Assembly (NCBI RefSeq): GCF_008330945.1 | Contig: NZ_CP043488.1 | Coordinates: 1 to 64,000 of the forward strand | Length of the DNA: 64,000 bases | Direction: 5' to 3' | Source: Labrys sp. KNU-23 | GTDB lineage: Bacteria > Pseudomonadota > Alphaproteobacteria > Rhizobiales > Labraceae | In this document: positions 54,811-63,405 of the stretch, in pieces | How positions within the stretch are numbered: position 1 is the first letter of the stretch | How the letters are laid out: each line of letters opens with the position of its first letter | The notes under the pieces: model-generated | The model's database searches: none | Seen by the model: only the letters and a program-made list of their open reading frames with translations | Told to the model about the DNA's origin: nothing | Program-made: the position numbers and the translations under genes

Positions 54811-55473
54811 TCAGGCCTTTTGCGATTGCCCAATTCGAGGCTCAGTTCCCGCTAAGAACCTTTGAATATTCGCTTTGTGGCGAAAAATGACATAGGCGGC
54901 ACCGACGATGGCCATCAGCACGAATGCGGCCGGCTGACGAAAGATCACCATGAGGGCGATCGCCGTCAAAGCAGCGGAAATTGAGCTCAGCGATACGATA
55001 CGCCAGAGCGCCAGGACGGCGGCAAAGCAGATCGCGACACCCAGCCCCACCTGCCAGGACATTGCCAGCAGCACGCCCAGCCCGGTCGCAGCCGATTTTC
55101 CGCCCGTGAACTGAATCCAAATCGATCGGCTGTGACCCAGTATCGCCATCAACGCTGCAATTGCGATGGCCCACGATATCCAGACTTCTAAATCAATCGC
55201 AGCCGGTTTGGCGGCTACCACAGCAGGTGACGAATAGAGCCAGCGAACAAAAGCAATGGCCGCAACACCCTTCAGCAGATCAAAGAGCAACACGGCCAGA
55301 GCAGGAAGTTTGCCCAACGTTCGCAAGACATTTGTGGCTCCCGTGGATTTGGAGCCATGCTCTCGGATATCGATCCCTTTCAGCAGCTTGCCCAACCAAT
55401 AGCCCGTTGGGATTGAGCCGCAAAGGTAGGCGATCGTACCGGCCAAGACGCTGTAGCTGATCCAAATAGCCAT
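54811..55473 (-). CDS. plsY: Glycerol-3-phosphate acyltransferase PlsY-like
   Basis: A 220-residue membrane protein with five or six hydrophobic segments and the three PlsY motifs: GSIPTGYWLGKL, HGSKSTGATNVLRTLGK and GHSRSIWIQFTGGKSAATG. PlsY transfers acyl groups from acyl-phosphate to glycerol-3-phosphate at the inner membrane. An accessory-region copy, far from housekeeping lipid genes, is unusual; it may alter phospholipids or be a decoy copy. Confidence 0.9.
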   Translation of the reverse strand: MAIWISYSVLAGTIAYLCGSIPTGYWLGKLLKGIDIREHGSKSTGATNVLRTLGKLPALAVLLFDLLKGVAAIAFVRWLYSSPAVVAAKPAAIDLEVWISWAIAIAALMAILGHSRSIWIQFTGGKSAATGLGVLLAMSWQVGLGVAICFAAVLALWRIVSLSSISAALTAIALMVIFRQPAAFVLMAIVGAAYVIFRHKANIQRFLAGTEPRIGQSQKA

Positions 55474-55584
55474 ATGGAGTTATCTCCTGCGTGTTGCGGC
55501 GCATCAGAAAAAGCAACGCCACAACGCAGGGATACTCCAATTTCAATAGACAAAGCGCTACGAAATTCAGCGATTTCGCGAAGG

Positions 55585-55887
55585 CTACCCGACAACTTCG
55601 TCATCATCGTTTCGGATTGTGCCTCCAAGCCGCTCCTGTAGACGACAGAGAACCTCGATCACCTTCTGGTCGTCGTGATAGTGACGGCCGCTGATGTCAG
55701 CTTGGATTACGAAGGGCCCCCGTGGTGTTTCGCCTTTGGTCTCTTCACAGACGTTGAGATAGGCAACCACATCATCACGACCGGAAGTCCATATGACCCA
55801 AGGCCGTGCCTGTCCTGGCAGGCTTTCGGTGAGAGCTTCCTCAGCTGCTATATTGTCGTGAAGCTCTTCGAGAAAGTAGCTTTTCAT
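55585..55887 (-). CDS. Small unknown protein
   Basis: About 100 residues from the ATG at 55887: SYFLEELHDNIAAEEALTES, then PWVIWTSGRDDVVAYLNVC and GPFVIQADISGRHYHDD. A compact alpha-beta protein of unknown family. An upstream ATG adds nine residues. The 198 bases upstream hold no gene. Confidence 0.5.
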   Translation of the reverse strand: MKSYFLEELHDNIAAEEALTESLPGQARPWVIWTSGRDDVVAYLNVCEETKGETPRGPFVIQADISGRHYHDDQKVIEVLCRLQERLGGTIRNDDDEVVG

Positions 55888-56112
55888 CGTCACCCGCCGG
55901 AAAATATCTGCCACGCTAATCCCACGGTCTGTGGCAGAAGTCAGGAAATTTCCGTGATTGAGCGATCTACAGCGTCTTCGCCATCGGCTGGGATCGCAGT
56001 CACTCTGTCGGGGGCCGCTCCGAATTCAGCGATCGAGAGCGAGATCATGGCGGGTCCACCTAGGTTCGAAAGCGCAAGCCAATCTGTGACAAAATATGTG
56101 ACGTAGCGGGTT

Positions 56113-56544
56113 TCAGGATTTGCGCGACATCTGCACTCTCGACAACGCTGACCAAGCGGTACAGAGGCTTTTGATCTTGGCCGACAGCTTCGGCAAGGCC
56201 AGCTCAGGAAATTCTTGGGCCAGCTCTTTGACAAGGCTGGTTGACCAGCCATGCGCTACGATGTGCTCGAACTGACTAGGGTTGAAAATTGAGAACCTTT
56301 CCCGCACTCGGATGCGAGCAAGCAGCGTCTCGATATCCTGAACCCACATTGCCAACACGCTGCCCGTTTCATGGCTGGCCGCATGGAGCAGATCTTCTAG
56401 CTGGGAAGTCTCCACGACCTTCGGAAACCCTTCAATAGCATCTTCCCACCGGTATTCTGCGGCCTGAAGCATTGCGATCGCAGCTTTGAGGTTCTGTAGG
56501 ACCTCGCTCATGAGAGGATTCGGAAGAGTCACCTCAAACCTCAT
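56113..56544 (-). CDS. Unknown helical protein
   Basis: A 143-residue, largely helical protein (LQNLKAAIAMLQAAEYRWED, HIVAHGWSTSLVKELAQEF). No family, signal or membrane segment. A start at the Met at 56511 would remove eleven weak residues. Confidence 0.5.
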   Translation of the reverse strand: MRFEVTLPNPLMSEVLQNLKAAIAMLQAAEYRWEDAIEGFPKVVETSQLEDLLHAASHETGSVLAMWVQDIETLLARIRVRERFSIFNPSQFEHIVAHGWSTSLVKELAQEFPELALPKLSAKIKSLCTAWSALSRVQMSRKS

Positions 56545-56691
56545 TGTATGTTTCAGGAGTTCCGCGACAGGGGAGCCCCTAGGAGCGGGCTACTCGCCCG
56601 GATATTTGCTGAGATGCAGATCGGAAGGCGCGAACGAAAGGCGGCGGTTAGCCCTCATCTGATGAAGGCCAGAGGCCTAAGCCGGGGCATC

Positions 56692-57213
56692 TCACGCGCG
56701 CTTGATGTTGGCGGCCACTAATTGACTGAAGTCGTTGATCTGGGCGGTCGTCAGGACCCGCTTGGGCAACATGTTGAACAGGCGCGGCCCCTGATAGAGG
56801 AGGAACACCTCGCGGTCCTCAGCCCACTTAAGATAGTCGCCCCAGGGAATGTTCCAGTCGCCCTGCTGTGCGGTGCTCCTGAAGCCTTCTTCCGACCACG
56901 AAACGGTCATCTCATGCTGCAGGGTTTTCTGGGCGGCGTAGGCTTTGCGGGCAAACACTGCAGCACCGAAGAAATATTGGTAAAATGGTATCGCAAGCAC
57001 GACCGCCACGCATATGTAGAAGAGCGGCGCAAAAGGCGCATCACGAAGCTGTAGCGCTGGCACAAAGAGCGAGCCGAGGAGCAGTGCAACGAATAGCAGC
57101 CAGCAAATTAGCGGCCAGCGCGAGGTTGCATATTTTAGTATGAACAGCTTGTTGGCCGCGACGTAGTCGTCGGCGGTCAACGTGAGGGTGACGCTGCGGT
57201 TCGTATCGCTCAT
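56692..57213 (-). CDS. YcxB-like membrane protein
   Basis: A 173-residue protein: an N-terminal beta part (VTLTLTADDYVAANK), two transmembrane helices (about 33-85) and a C-terminal soluble part with TVSWSEEGFRSTAQQGDWNI then FLLYQGPRLFNMLPKR. This is the plan of the YcxB-like C-terminal domain family, of unknown function. The upstream 260 bases, to the second AlpA gene, hold no other gene. Confidence 0.7.
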   Translation of the reverse strand: MSDTNRSVTLTLTADDYVAANKLFILKYATSRWPLICWLLFVALLLGSLFVPALQLRDAPFAPLFYICVAVVLAIPFYQYFFGAAVFARKAYAAQKTLQHEMTVSWSEEGFRSTAQQGDWNIPWGDYLKWAEDREVFLLYQGPRLFNMLPKRVLTTAQINDFSQLVAANIKRA

Positions 57214-57472
57214 TGCCTGCCTAACAAGTGTCTGGGCCTGTCACAAAACTCTCGATTAAAGCATCACTTCTGCTGCCGACTCTTGCAACAACCGATCTCA
57301 ATCATAGCGACAGCTATCGTTTGCCAAGGCGACCACGTTGCAGCTTTGGGCCGGCCCATTCTAATGACCGCCGTCTTCCCTTCATGATACGATGGCACGG
57401 ATGTTCCCCTTGCGCATCTATAGCGGTTTGGCCTCTCTGCCCTAGAAATAGCCAACACGAGGCAGTGCAGCC

Positions 57473-57652
57473 ATGCGCGAACCAGATCGTATCATCCGCC
57501 TGAAAACTGTCCTTGCCCGGACCGGGCTATCCCGCTCCACGATCTACTGCAAGATCGCCGAGGGCACTTTCCCGCACCAGGTCAGGATCAGTGTCAATGG
57601 CGCGGGCTGGCATGAATCCGAACTCGATCGCTGGATTGCCAATCCCGTCTGA
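57473..57652 (+). CDS. AlpA-family regulator, second copy, truncated by a nonsense codon
   Basis: A 59-residue frame nearly repeating the protein at 52259: MREPDRIIRLKTVLARTG, then GLSRSTIYCKIAEGTF and GWHESELDRWIANPV. Where the first copy continues GWRPK, this one has TGA in place of the Gly codon and then still WRPK in frame, ending at a TGA near 57684. The DNA-binding part is intact, so function may persist without the last ten residues. Confidence 0.8.
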   Translation: MREPDRIIRLKTVLARTGLSRSTIYCKIAEGTFPHQVRISVNGAGWHESELDRWIANPV

Positions 57653-57715
57653 TGGCGTCCCAAAGGCGAGTTCGATAGGATCTGACAGGAGATTAACCTG
57701 CTACTCGGTCAACCC

Positions 57716-58048
57716 TCAGTAGCCGAGCATGGCGTAGCAGCACAGGGCGAAGCCGCCAGCGGCACCCACCAGACTGGTGTAGCCGATGATTTTGTCGCGT
57801 GGCTTGGGCTGTAGTTTGATCAAGTGCTCGGCATTCCCTTCTGCCCCCGGAACGTCGTAGCCGAACAGGCTCGCAGCCTTTCGAGTGGCTGGGTGATCCG
57901 TTCCCGTCTTGCGCAGAAACCAGCCGAACAGGGCACCGGTGAGCAATTTTTGGAGAATGCGGGCGACCGTGCCGATCACGCTGAGCTTCAGGACGATGCC
58001 GCATGCAAACATAAGGCAAAAGCCTGCGGCGAAGAGCCAGACGTTCAT
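57716..58048 (-). CDS. Small membrane protein, unknown
   Basis: About 110 residues with two or three hydrophobic helices (VWLFAAGFCLMFACGIVLKL and LVGAAGGFALCCYAMLGY at the end). No family recognised. The ATG at 58048 follows a GGAGAG ribosome site; a longer frame adds nine residues. Confidence 0.6.
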   Translation of the reverse strand: MNVWLFAAGFCLMFACGIVLKLSVIGTVARILQKLLTGALFGWFLRKTGTDHPATRKAASLFGYDVPGAEGNAEHLIKLQPKPRDKIIGYTSLVGAAGGFALCCYAMLGY

Positions 58049-58245
58049 ACGGGTCTCTCCACGGGTCGGAAGCATTCGCGCTCGACAATCTGGATGAGCA
58101 GGCGAGGAGACTCAAGTCGCGTTTTGATTGTCGCGCTGCCACGAGACTGGATCCGAAATCCACAGCGGGATCATGCATCCAGTCTCCTGGCGACCCAAAG
58201 GCGAGGGCGGCGAGTTCTGGTGAAGGCGCAAGGCACTCCGGCAAG

Positions 58246-58959
58246 CTATGCTTTAGAATTGGGTCGCCGAGCTTGAGAAGCCTCACGATCGCCGCCGGGC
58301 ATGAACGTATTAGGCTCCAGGACCTGACCGATGCGGATCAGGTCACGCAGTGCCGAGCGGATCTGAGGCTGAGGGAACTCATTATCGTCCTCCCAGATCG
58401 TGCCCTCGTGGAAAATCATATCGAGCTTGCCCGCGATGCCGGCGAGTGAGGTGGCTGGTGTGGCGGTCAACGCTTCGACGAGTTCTTGTTCTCGCTCGCC
58501 CGCTTCCACCTCCGCCTGCTTGGTAGCTGAATAACCAATCCGTTCATCGACTGCGTCCCAGCGTGCTTGATGCGCGGCCAATTCGGCCTCGGCTTTTGCG
58601 CGCAGGTCGGCTATCCCCGGATCCGAGCCACAAATGTCCTCGACCGTATCCGGCGAGAAAATGGTCAGTGTCTTGCCGCTCTCCGGCAGGCGAAGCGTGG
58701 TTTGCGGAAAGCCGATTTCTCGGACAAGCCTCGTCTCGAGCCGCTGCTGTTTGTGGCAGAGCGCTTCGGTTCTAAGTGCTGCTGTCTTCCATTCCTGCCA
58801 CGCCAGCAGTGCAGGATCGGGGCTGTCGTGACCAGCCTGCAGTTCGGCTGCCTGGGCCTTGGCCTGGAATGGCCAAGTCAATGTGGCTATGGCTGTACCT
58901 GCTAATAGGCGTCGTCGGGTGACGAAAGCCAAAGTCGTGCTATGGTCGGAATCATCCAT
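58246..58959 (-). CDS. Exported coiled-coil protein of mobile-element cargo
   Basis: A 237-residue protein with a Tat-like leader (FVTRRRLLAGTAIATLTW, cleavage near AKA-QA). The mature part has charged helices (AWQEWKTAALRTEALCHKQQ, LRAKAEAELAAHQARWDAVD). I do not recognise the family, though proteins of this shape seem common in alphaproteobacterial conjugative elements. It is divergent from the XRE regulator. Confidence 0.65.
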   Translation of the reverse strand: MDDSDHSTTLAFVTRRRLLAGTAIATLTWPFQAKAQAAELQAGHDSPDPALLAWQEWKTAALRTEALCHKQQRLETRLVREIGFPQTTLRLPESGKTLTIFSPDTVEDICGSDPGIADLRAKAEAELAAHQARWDAVDERIGYSATKQAEVEAGEREQELVEALTATPATSLAGIAGKLDMIFHEGTIWEDDNEFPQPQIRSALRDLIRIGQVLEPNTFMPGGDREASQARRPNSKA

Positions 58960-59100
58960 GATCCGAGCTCCTTACCAGCTTAGATTGTGGCTAGGCTGGA
59001 TGCGTGGTGACACACGTATCCAGCCGCCGTTCACAAATTGCAGAGTACCAGAGCATTGCGTCAATGATCAATGAAAATCACTACACTGTTGTGAAATTTG

Positions 59101-59337
59101 ATGAACTCAACGCAGTGTAAAATGGCTCGAGCGGCTTTGGGGTGGGGCGTCCGAGAGCTTGCCGCTCGTGCAAATGTCTCGACTCAGACGGTGGTTCGCT
59201 TCGAACGCGGGGAACAGCTAAAAAGTCAGACTGTAGGCAATCTGCAAAGTGTAATGGAGAACGCTGGGATAGAGTTTATTCCAGAGAACGGCGGTGGCGT
59301 CGGAGTGCGTTTGAAGAGGTCTTTGTCGGCTGACTAA
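59101..59337 (+). CDS. XRE-family HTH regulator
   Basis: A 78-residue protein with a helix-turn-helix: ARAALGWGVRELAARANVS, TQTVVRFERGEQLKSQTV, and a short tail LQSVMENAGIEFIPENGGG. Such stand-alone XRE proteins usually repress their own or neighbouring promoters. A TTG directly before the ATG is an alternative start. Confidence 0.85.
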   Translation: MNSTQCKMARAALGWGVRELAARANVSTQTVVRFERGEQLKSQTVGNLQSVMENAGIEFIPENGGGVGVRLKRSLSAD

Positions 59338-59450
59338 GAGCGGCGCGCGCTTACCTCAGCGTTCCGGGAATATGAAACCGACTCAACGGCGGACAGAACC
59401 AGAAACATGCGATAGCGCTGATTTCCTATGGAAGCGCTGATATACCCTGA

Positions 59451-60005
59451 TCACGCCTTAAGCAGCACTGCGATACGGTCGCGCTCAGCCTGCATTTGCG
59501 GGCAAGCGAGGAAATCGTCGATTTTGGGTTCAAAGTGATAATCGATCTGAGAAACTGCCTCGTTGGCCAAATGCTTCAACGATGTTGGGTCACCTGTTGC
59601 AAGAAAGTCGGCCCAGGCGCCAATCGCGCCATGAACGAACAGCAGTCGCGGATCCATGTTGCCCTCCGTGAGTATGCCCTGCTCAATTCGCCTATCGAGC
59701 GCCTTGAGCGCGTCTGCCGGTGTTGTCAGTGCATTTGCCATTGCTTCGTGCAAGGCATCGAGCGCGTCGCCGTCGAGCTCGTAGTCAAGATCGACATCAT
59801 CGAGATGCGCCGCTTCAATCACCTGGCGGATAGTGTCTCGGGCAAAGGCCATGCGCTGCGCCGGAGAGGCATTTTCGACGGCACCTATCCGCCAGGTGTC
59901 GAAGGTTTTTAAATCCAAAGCGTGATCCTCCTGTGCCGGTGAGGTTTTGTGAAGTAAATGCGACTGGATTCCTGCGTTAACTGCGGTCTGAAAGCCTCTG
60001 CCCAT
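59451..60005 (-). CDS. Unknown acidic protein
   Basis: A 184-residue, Asp/Ala-rich helical protein (ARDTIRQVIEAAHLDDVDLD, LDALHEAMANALTTPADALK). No signal, membrane segment or enzyme motif. Divergent from the PepE-like gene. Unknown family. Confidence 0.5.
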   Translation of the reverse strand: MGRGFQTAVNAGIQSHLLHKTSPAQEDHALDLKTFDTWRIGAVENASPAQRMAFARDTIRQVIEAAHLDDVDLDYELDGDALDALHEAMANALTTPADALKALDRRIEQGILTEGNMDPRLLFVHGAIGAWADFLATGDPTSLKHLANEAVSQIDYHFEPKIDDFLACPQMQAERDRIAVLLKA

Positions 60006-60074
60006 TGCGATGACATTCCTGCCTGAAAGGCATAAAATCCTTCATTAATCCCAGGGAGCAAGCTGGAGGGGAGG

Positions 60075-60764
60075 GTGCTCAACCTCGCGCTTTATAGCGA
60101 TCAGATCATCCCAGAAAATTCGGTCATCGATGCTCGACTGGTTGAACTGCTGGAAGCTCGGGCCGGCGGATATCGTATCGGATATATCCCCTCAGCTCCT
60201 GAACCGGACCGGCGTTTTTTCAATGAACGAAAAGCATATTATTCACGTTGCCGACTTAGGCTTTCCGTGTTCTATGATCTGGATATTCCGCATAGCGCCG
60301 AAGAGACTGGCGAGCTTTTGGCCTGCGACGCAATTCATCTTTCGGGAGGCCACACACGAGGCTTCCTTGAGCGTCTGCGGCAAAGTGGATTGATCCCCGT
60401 ACTTCGGGATTGGGTACTCTCTGGAGGTATATTGATTGGCGCCAGTGCCGGCTCCATTCTAATGACACCGACGATCGCAACAGATTCTTTGTTTTCAGGT
60501 GGAAATCCGGAAGAGACGGTAGACGGCGAAGCACTAGATCTCGTCCCGTTCGAGTTTTTCCCGCATTTGGGAGTTCAAACGGATTATCTTCCTAAACTCA
60601 TCCACTATAGCAGGCATATATCAAGGCCTATCATTGCCTGCAGGGATGGTGAAGGAGTTGTCTTGACCCGCGGAAAGATCGAGTATTTTGGCACCCCGCT
60701 TTGGATCGAAGGGGGCGTCGCGCATCAGGCCAACCAGCTGATACATAAGATGAATTTCGTATAA
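60075..60764 (+). CDS. Peptidase E (S51)-like protein
   Basis: A 229-residue protein of the class I glutamine amidotransferase-like fold. The Ser nucleophile elbow is IGASAGSILMTPTI near residue 130; CDAIHLSGGHTRGFLERL and FFPHLGVQTDYLPKLIHYSR match the S51 order. It would hydrolyse Asp-initiated dipeptides or act on a related substrate. The start is a GTG with a strong GGAGGGGAGG upstream. Confidence 0.82.
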   Translation: MLNLALYSDQIIPENSVIDARLVELLEARAGGYRIGYIPSAPEPDRRFFNERKAYYSRCRLRLSVFYDLDIPHSAEETGELLACDAIHLSGGHTRGFLERLRQSGLIPVLRDWVLSGGILIGASAGSILMTPTIATDSLFSGGNPEETVDGEALDLVPFEFFPHLGVQTDYLPKLIHYSRHISRPIIACRDGEGVVLTRGKIEYFGTPLWIEGGVAHQANQLIHKMNFV

Positions 60765-60790
60765 AAGTGTTATGGAACGGTATCGGGCCG

Positions 60791-61230
60791 TTATTGGTCC
60801 CGTTTGGCGGGGTCGTTCAGCCATCCCGTGGCCTCGACGTTTTCGAGCGCACGGGCGCGTGTGGTGACGCCGAGCGCACCCATGATGATGACGATGTGGT
60901 TGCGTACGGTAAAGGGCGAAATGCCAAGAGAGAGGGCGATCTGCTTGTTGGACAGGCCCTGGTCGAGCAGCCGCAGGATGTAGCGCCGGCGTGGGGTGAG
61001 GGCGAGGATGGGTTCGGGCTGCAAAGCATGGCGCGCATCATCCGTACCGATGTCGTCGGGAGTGACGCTGGCTCACTTCAGATTTGGCGGGATCGTGGAG
61101 AGGACGAGCCTTGCGGCGGGCAGAAGGGCGCGCAAGGCGCGCCAAGGTCGCCTCGTCGGTTTCAATATCGCCGATCTCGACAAGGGCCACGATGGCACGG
61201 CGCGGACGTTCTGGCGGGCGTGTACCAGTC
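60791..61230 (-). pseudogene. Decayed LuxR/NarL-type regulator
   Basis: The last 77 codons give a complete LuxR HTH: LTPRRRYILRLLDQGLSNKQ, then IALSLGISPFTVRNHIVIIM and LGVTTRARALENV. No ATG precedes it in frame; only a TTG at 61024. In other frames upstream lies receiver-domain-like sequence: AIVALVEIGDIETDEATLAR and LLPAARLVLSTIPPNLK, ending in a stop. At least two frame changes separate the pieces, so this is probably a pseudogene whose HTH part might still be made from the TTG. Confidence 0.55.
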
Positions 61231-61280
61231 ATGGGGTGGATACGAGGATAACTCTTCATCCAGAGCGTGACACCGGCGCG

Positions 61281-61655
61281 TCATTCGGAATCGTGGGAGC
61301 TGGCATGGAAGCCGGATCCGAACAGCTTGGTGATGTCGACCGGCATGAATGGAAAATCGCGAAGGTCGCAGTCCGCCGGGACCAGAGGAGGGGGAATGTC
61401 GGTCATCAATACCTCGTCTTGTCCTCGACTGAGTTCGGCCTGCCGCCCTTTCCAGTGTGCTGCACGGCCGCCAACTTGGGATGGATGTAACGGCGCCAGC
61501 TTCTCGGCAGCGTCCAAGGTGGCTTTCTGCTTCGCCATCAAGACGTCCTTGCTCGGCTTCCTCTTCCTGGCCTCGGCCTTCCAGCGCCCTTTGGGTCGGC
61601 CGGCGCCTGGTTGCCGGCCGCCGCCCTTGTTTTTCTTCGGCACTGCGTCGGTCAT
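61281..61655 (-). pseudogene. Truncated DUF1376-like (YdaU) gene with phage-type N-terminal piece
   Basis: The frame ends in a DUF1376-type front: DIPPPLVPADCDLRDFPFMP and SGFHASSHDSE, then TGA where Trp is expected, with RAGVTLWMKS continuing in frame behind the stop. The proper start is likely the Met at 61406. The upstream half (KGGGRQPGAGRPKGRWKAEA) has a Gly/Pro/Arg motif typical of phage terminase-associated proteins and may be a separate gene piece. The whole block seems to be prophage debris joined to the LuxR remnant. Confidence 0.5.
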
Positions 61656-61718
61656 GGATTCACTTAGGTTTGCGGTACTGTGCTATGAACGGCCGAAATC
61701 GTCCCGAGGGCGCTCGTC

Positions 61719-61925
61719 ATGTATCGCGGCACACCGCTGCAGATTTTCCTGCAGGCCACCTTTTTCTGGATGGGAACAAGCCTCGTCTCAGCGATCGTCA
61801 ACTGGCGGCACTTCGTCGCTGATCCTGTGGGCAATGTCATTGGATGGGCACTTGGCGCGTATATTTTCGCGGTGATCATATTGGTAGGGCGCTATTTTCG
61901 GAATGACAGCCGAGAGGTCAAATAA
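61719..61925 (+). CDS. Small two-helix membrane protein
   Basis: A 68-residue protein with two hydrophobic segments (IFLQATFFWMGTSLVSAIV and GWALGAYIFAVIILVG) and a charged tail. No family recognised. Its stop lies 51 bases before the IS701-family element. Confidence 0.5.
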   Translation: MYRGTPLQIFLQATFFWMGTSLVSAIVNWRHFVADPVGNVIGWALGAYIFAVIILVGRYFRNDSREVK

Positions 61926-61980
61926 GCCCCGTCACCCGGGTTTGTCGGGCTGCCCGGCTTTCTCGGTGATCAACTGCTAG

Positions 61981-63401
61981 CACTACTTTGGCAGATTAAG
62001 TGCTTGTTAAGTTATCTGATCAATGCTGATCGCTTGAGGAGGGTCCCGAGCGATGGCAGAGGCGGATGTTACGCTGACGGAGTGGCTAAAGCCGTTCGTT
62101 GAAGAGCTGGGGCATAAGAGGCGTCGCCAGATGTGCCCGCTCTACATTTCCGGCTTGATCGGCCCGGGTGAACGCAAAAGCATGGAGCCGATGGCGGAAC
62201 GCCTGGCGCTGGCACAGTACGACCGGCTGCATCATTTTATCTCGGATGGGATGTGGGATAGCGCGCCGCTGGAGGCAGAACTGGCGGTGCAGGGCGACCG
62301 CCTGGTGGGCGGGAGCGATGCCTTTCTGGTGATCGACGACACCAGCCTGCCGAAGAAGGGCGAGCATTCGGTCGGGGTGGCGCCGCAATATGCTTCGATG
62401 CTCGGCAAGCGTGCCAATTGCCAGACTCTGGTCTCGCTGACCTTAGCTCGCGAGGAGGTTCCCGTTCCAGTCGGTCTGCGGCTGTTTCTGCCAGAGAGTT
62501 GGACCAGTGACCTGGAACGGATGGCCAGGGCCGGCGTTCCCGAACCCAACCGCATCGCCCGCACCAAGCCCGAGATAGCGCTGGATGAGGTCGACCGACT
62601 GATCGCAGCGGGCCTGCGGTTCGGCACCGTGCTTGCCGATGCCGGCTATGGACTGTCGGCTCCCTTCCGCCAGGGCCTGAGCGCCCGCGGGCTCAGTTGG
62701 GCCGTCGGCATTCCCAAACACCAGAAGGTCTATCCGGCCGATGTCTCCTTGATCTTCCCGGTCGCGGGCCAAGGTCGGCCGCGCAAGCATCCCATCCCCG
62801 ACACGCTCTCGATCGCAGCCGAGGAGGCTTTGCTGCAGACGAATTGGAAGAGGGTAAACTGGCGGCGCGGTACGAAAGCGCCTCTGGCGGCCCGCTTCGC
62901 CGCCTTGCGCGTGCGCGTCGCCGATGCCAACCCCCAGCGCATCCTCGACAAGGGACAACAACATATGCCGGGCGAAGAGGCTTGGCTGGTCGGGGAATGG
63001 CGCTCCTCAGGGGAGCGCAAATATTACCTGTCCAATCTACCCCTCGAAACGCCTCTCAAGGCCCTGGCGGGCGCCATCAAGGCGCGGTGGGTGTGCGAAC
63101 AGGCTCATCAGCAGATGAAGGAAGAACTCGGTCTCGATCATTTTGAAGGACGATCCTGGCAGGGCCTGCACCGCCACGCCCTCATGACTATGATCGCCTA
63201 CGCCTTCCTGCAGCATCGGCGTCTGCAACAGCAAGAGGACGCGGGGAAAAAAACGAACGAGGGAAGGACCGCCCCAACCAACCCTCCCAGCCATCAGGCG
63301 CGCTGTCATCAAAGCACTATACCCGATCAAATCCTTCCATCGATGTCCCAACTGCCGCATCCGCTTCAGCGGAGCGTCTCCTTGAATCTGCCAAAGTAGT
63401 G
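61981..63401 (+). mobile_element. IS701-family insertion sequence
   Basis: A 1421-bp element. The ends form a perfect inverted repeat, CACTACTTTGGCAGATT (from 61981) and its complement ending at 63401. Flanking CTAG at 61977-61980 and 63402-63405 is a 4-bp target duplication of the YTAR type seen with IS701-family elements. Ends and transposase are intact, so it may be active and recent. Confidence 0.92.
62053..63399 (+). CDS. IS701-family DDE transposase
   Basis: A 448-residue transposase. The first catalytic Asp lies in FLVIDDTSLPKKGEHSVGVA, the second in TVLADAGYGLS and the Glu in QMKEELGLDHFEGRSW, in the usual order. The stop codon lies inside the right inverted repeat. The proline- and glutamine-rich tail after about residue 385 is less conserved-looking. 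Confidence 0.95.
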   Translation: MAEADVTLTEWLKPFVEELGHKRRRQMCPLYISGLIGPGERKSMEPMAERLALAQYDRLHHFISDGMWDSAPLEAELAVQGDRLVGGSDAFLVIDDTSLPKKGEHSVGVAPQYASMLGKRANCQTLVSLTLAREEVPVPVGLRLFLPESWTSDLERMARAGVPEPNRIARTKPEIALDEVDRLIAAGLRFGTVLADAGYGLSAPFRQGLSARGLSWAVGIPKHQKVYPADVSLIFPVAGQGRPRKHPIPDTLSIAAEEALLQTNWKRVNWRRGTKAPLAARFAALRVRVADANPQRILDKGQQHMPGEEAWLVGEWRSSGERKYYLSNLPLETPLKALAGAIKARWVCEQAHQQMKEELGLDHFEGRSWQGLHRHALMTMIAYAFLQHRRLQQQEDAGKKTNEGRTAPTNPPSHQARCHQSTIPDQILPSMSQLPHPLQRSVSLNLPK

Positions 63402-63405
63402 CTAG

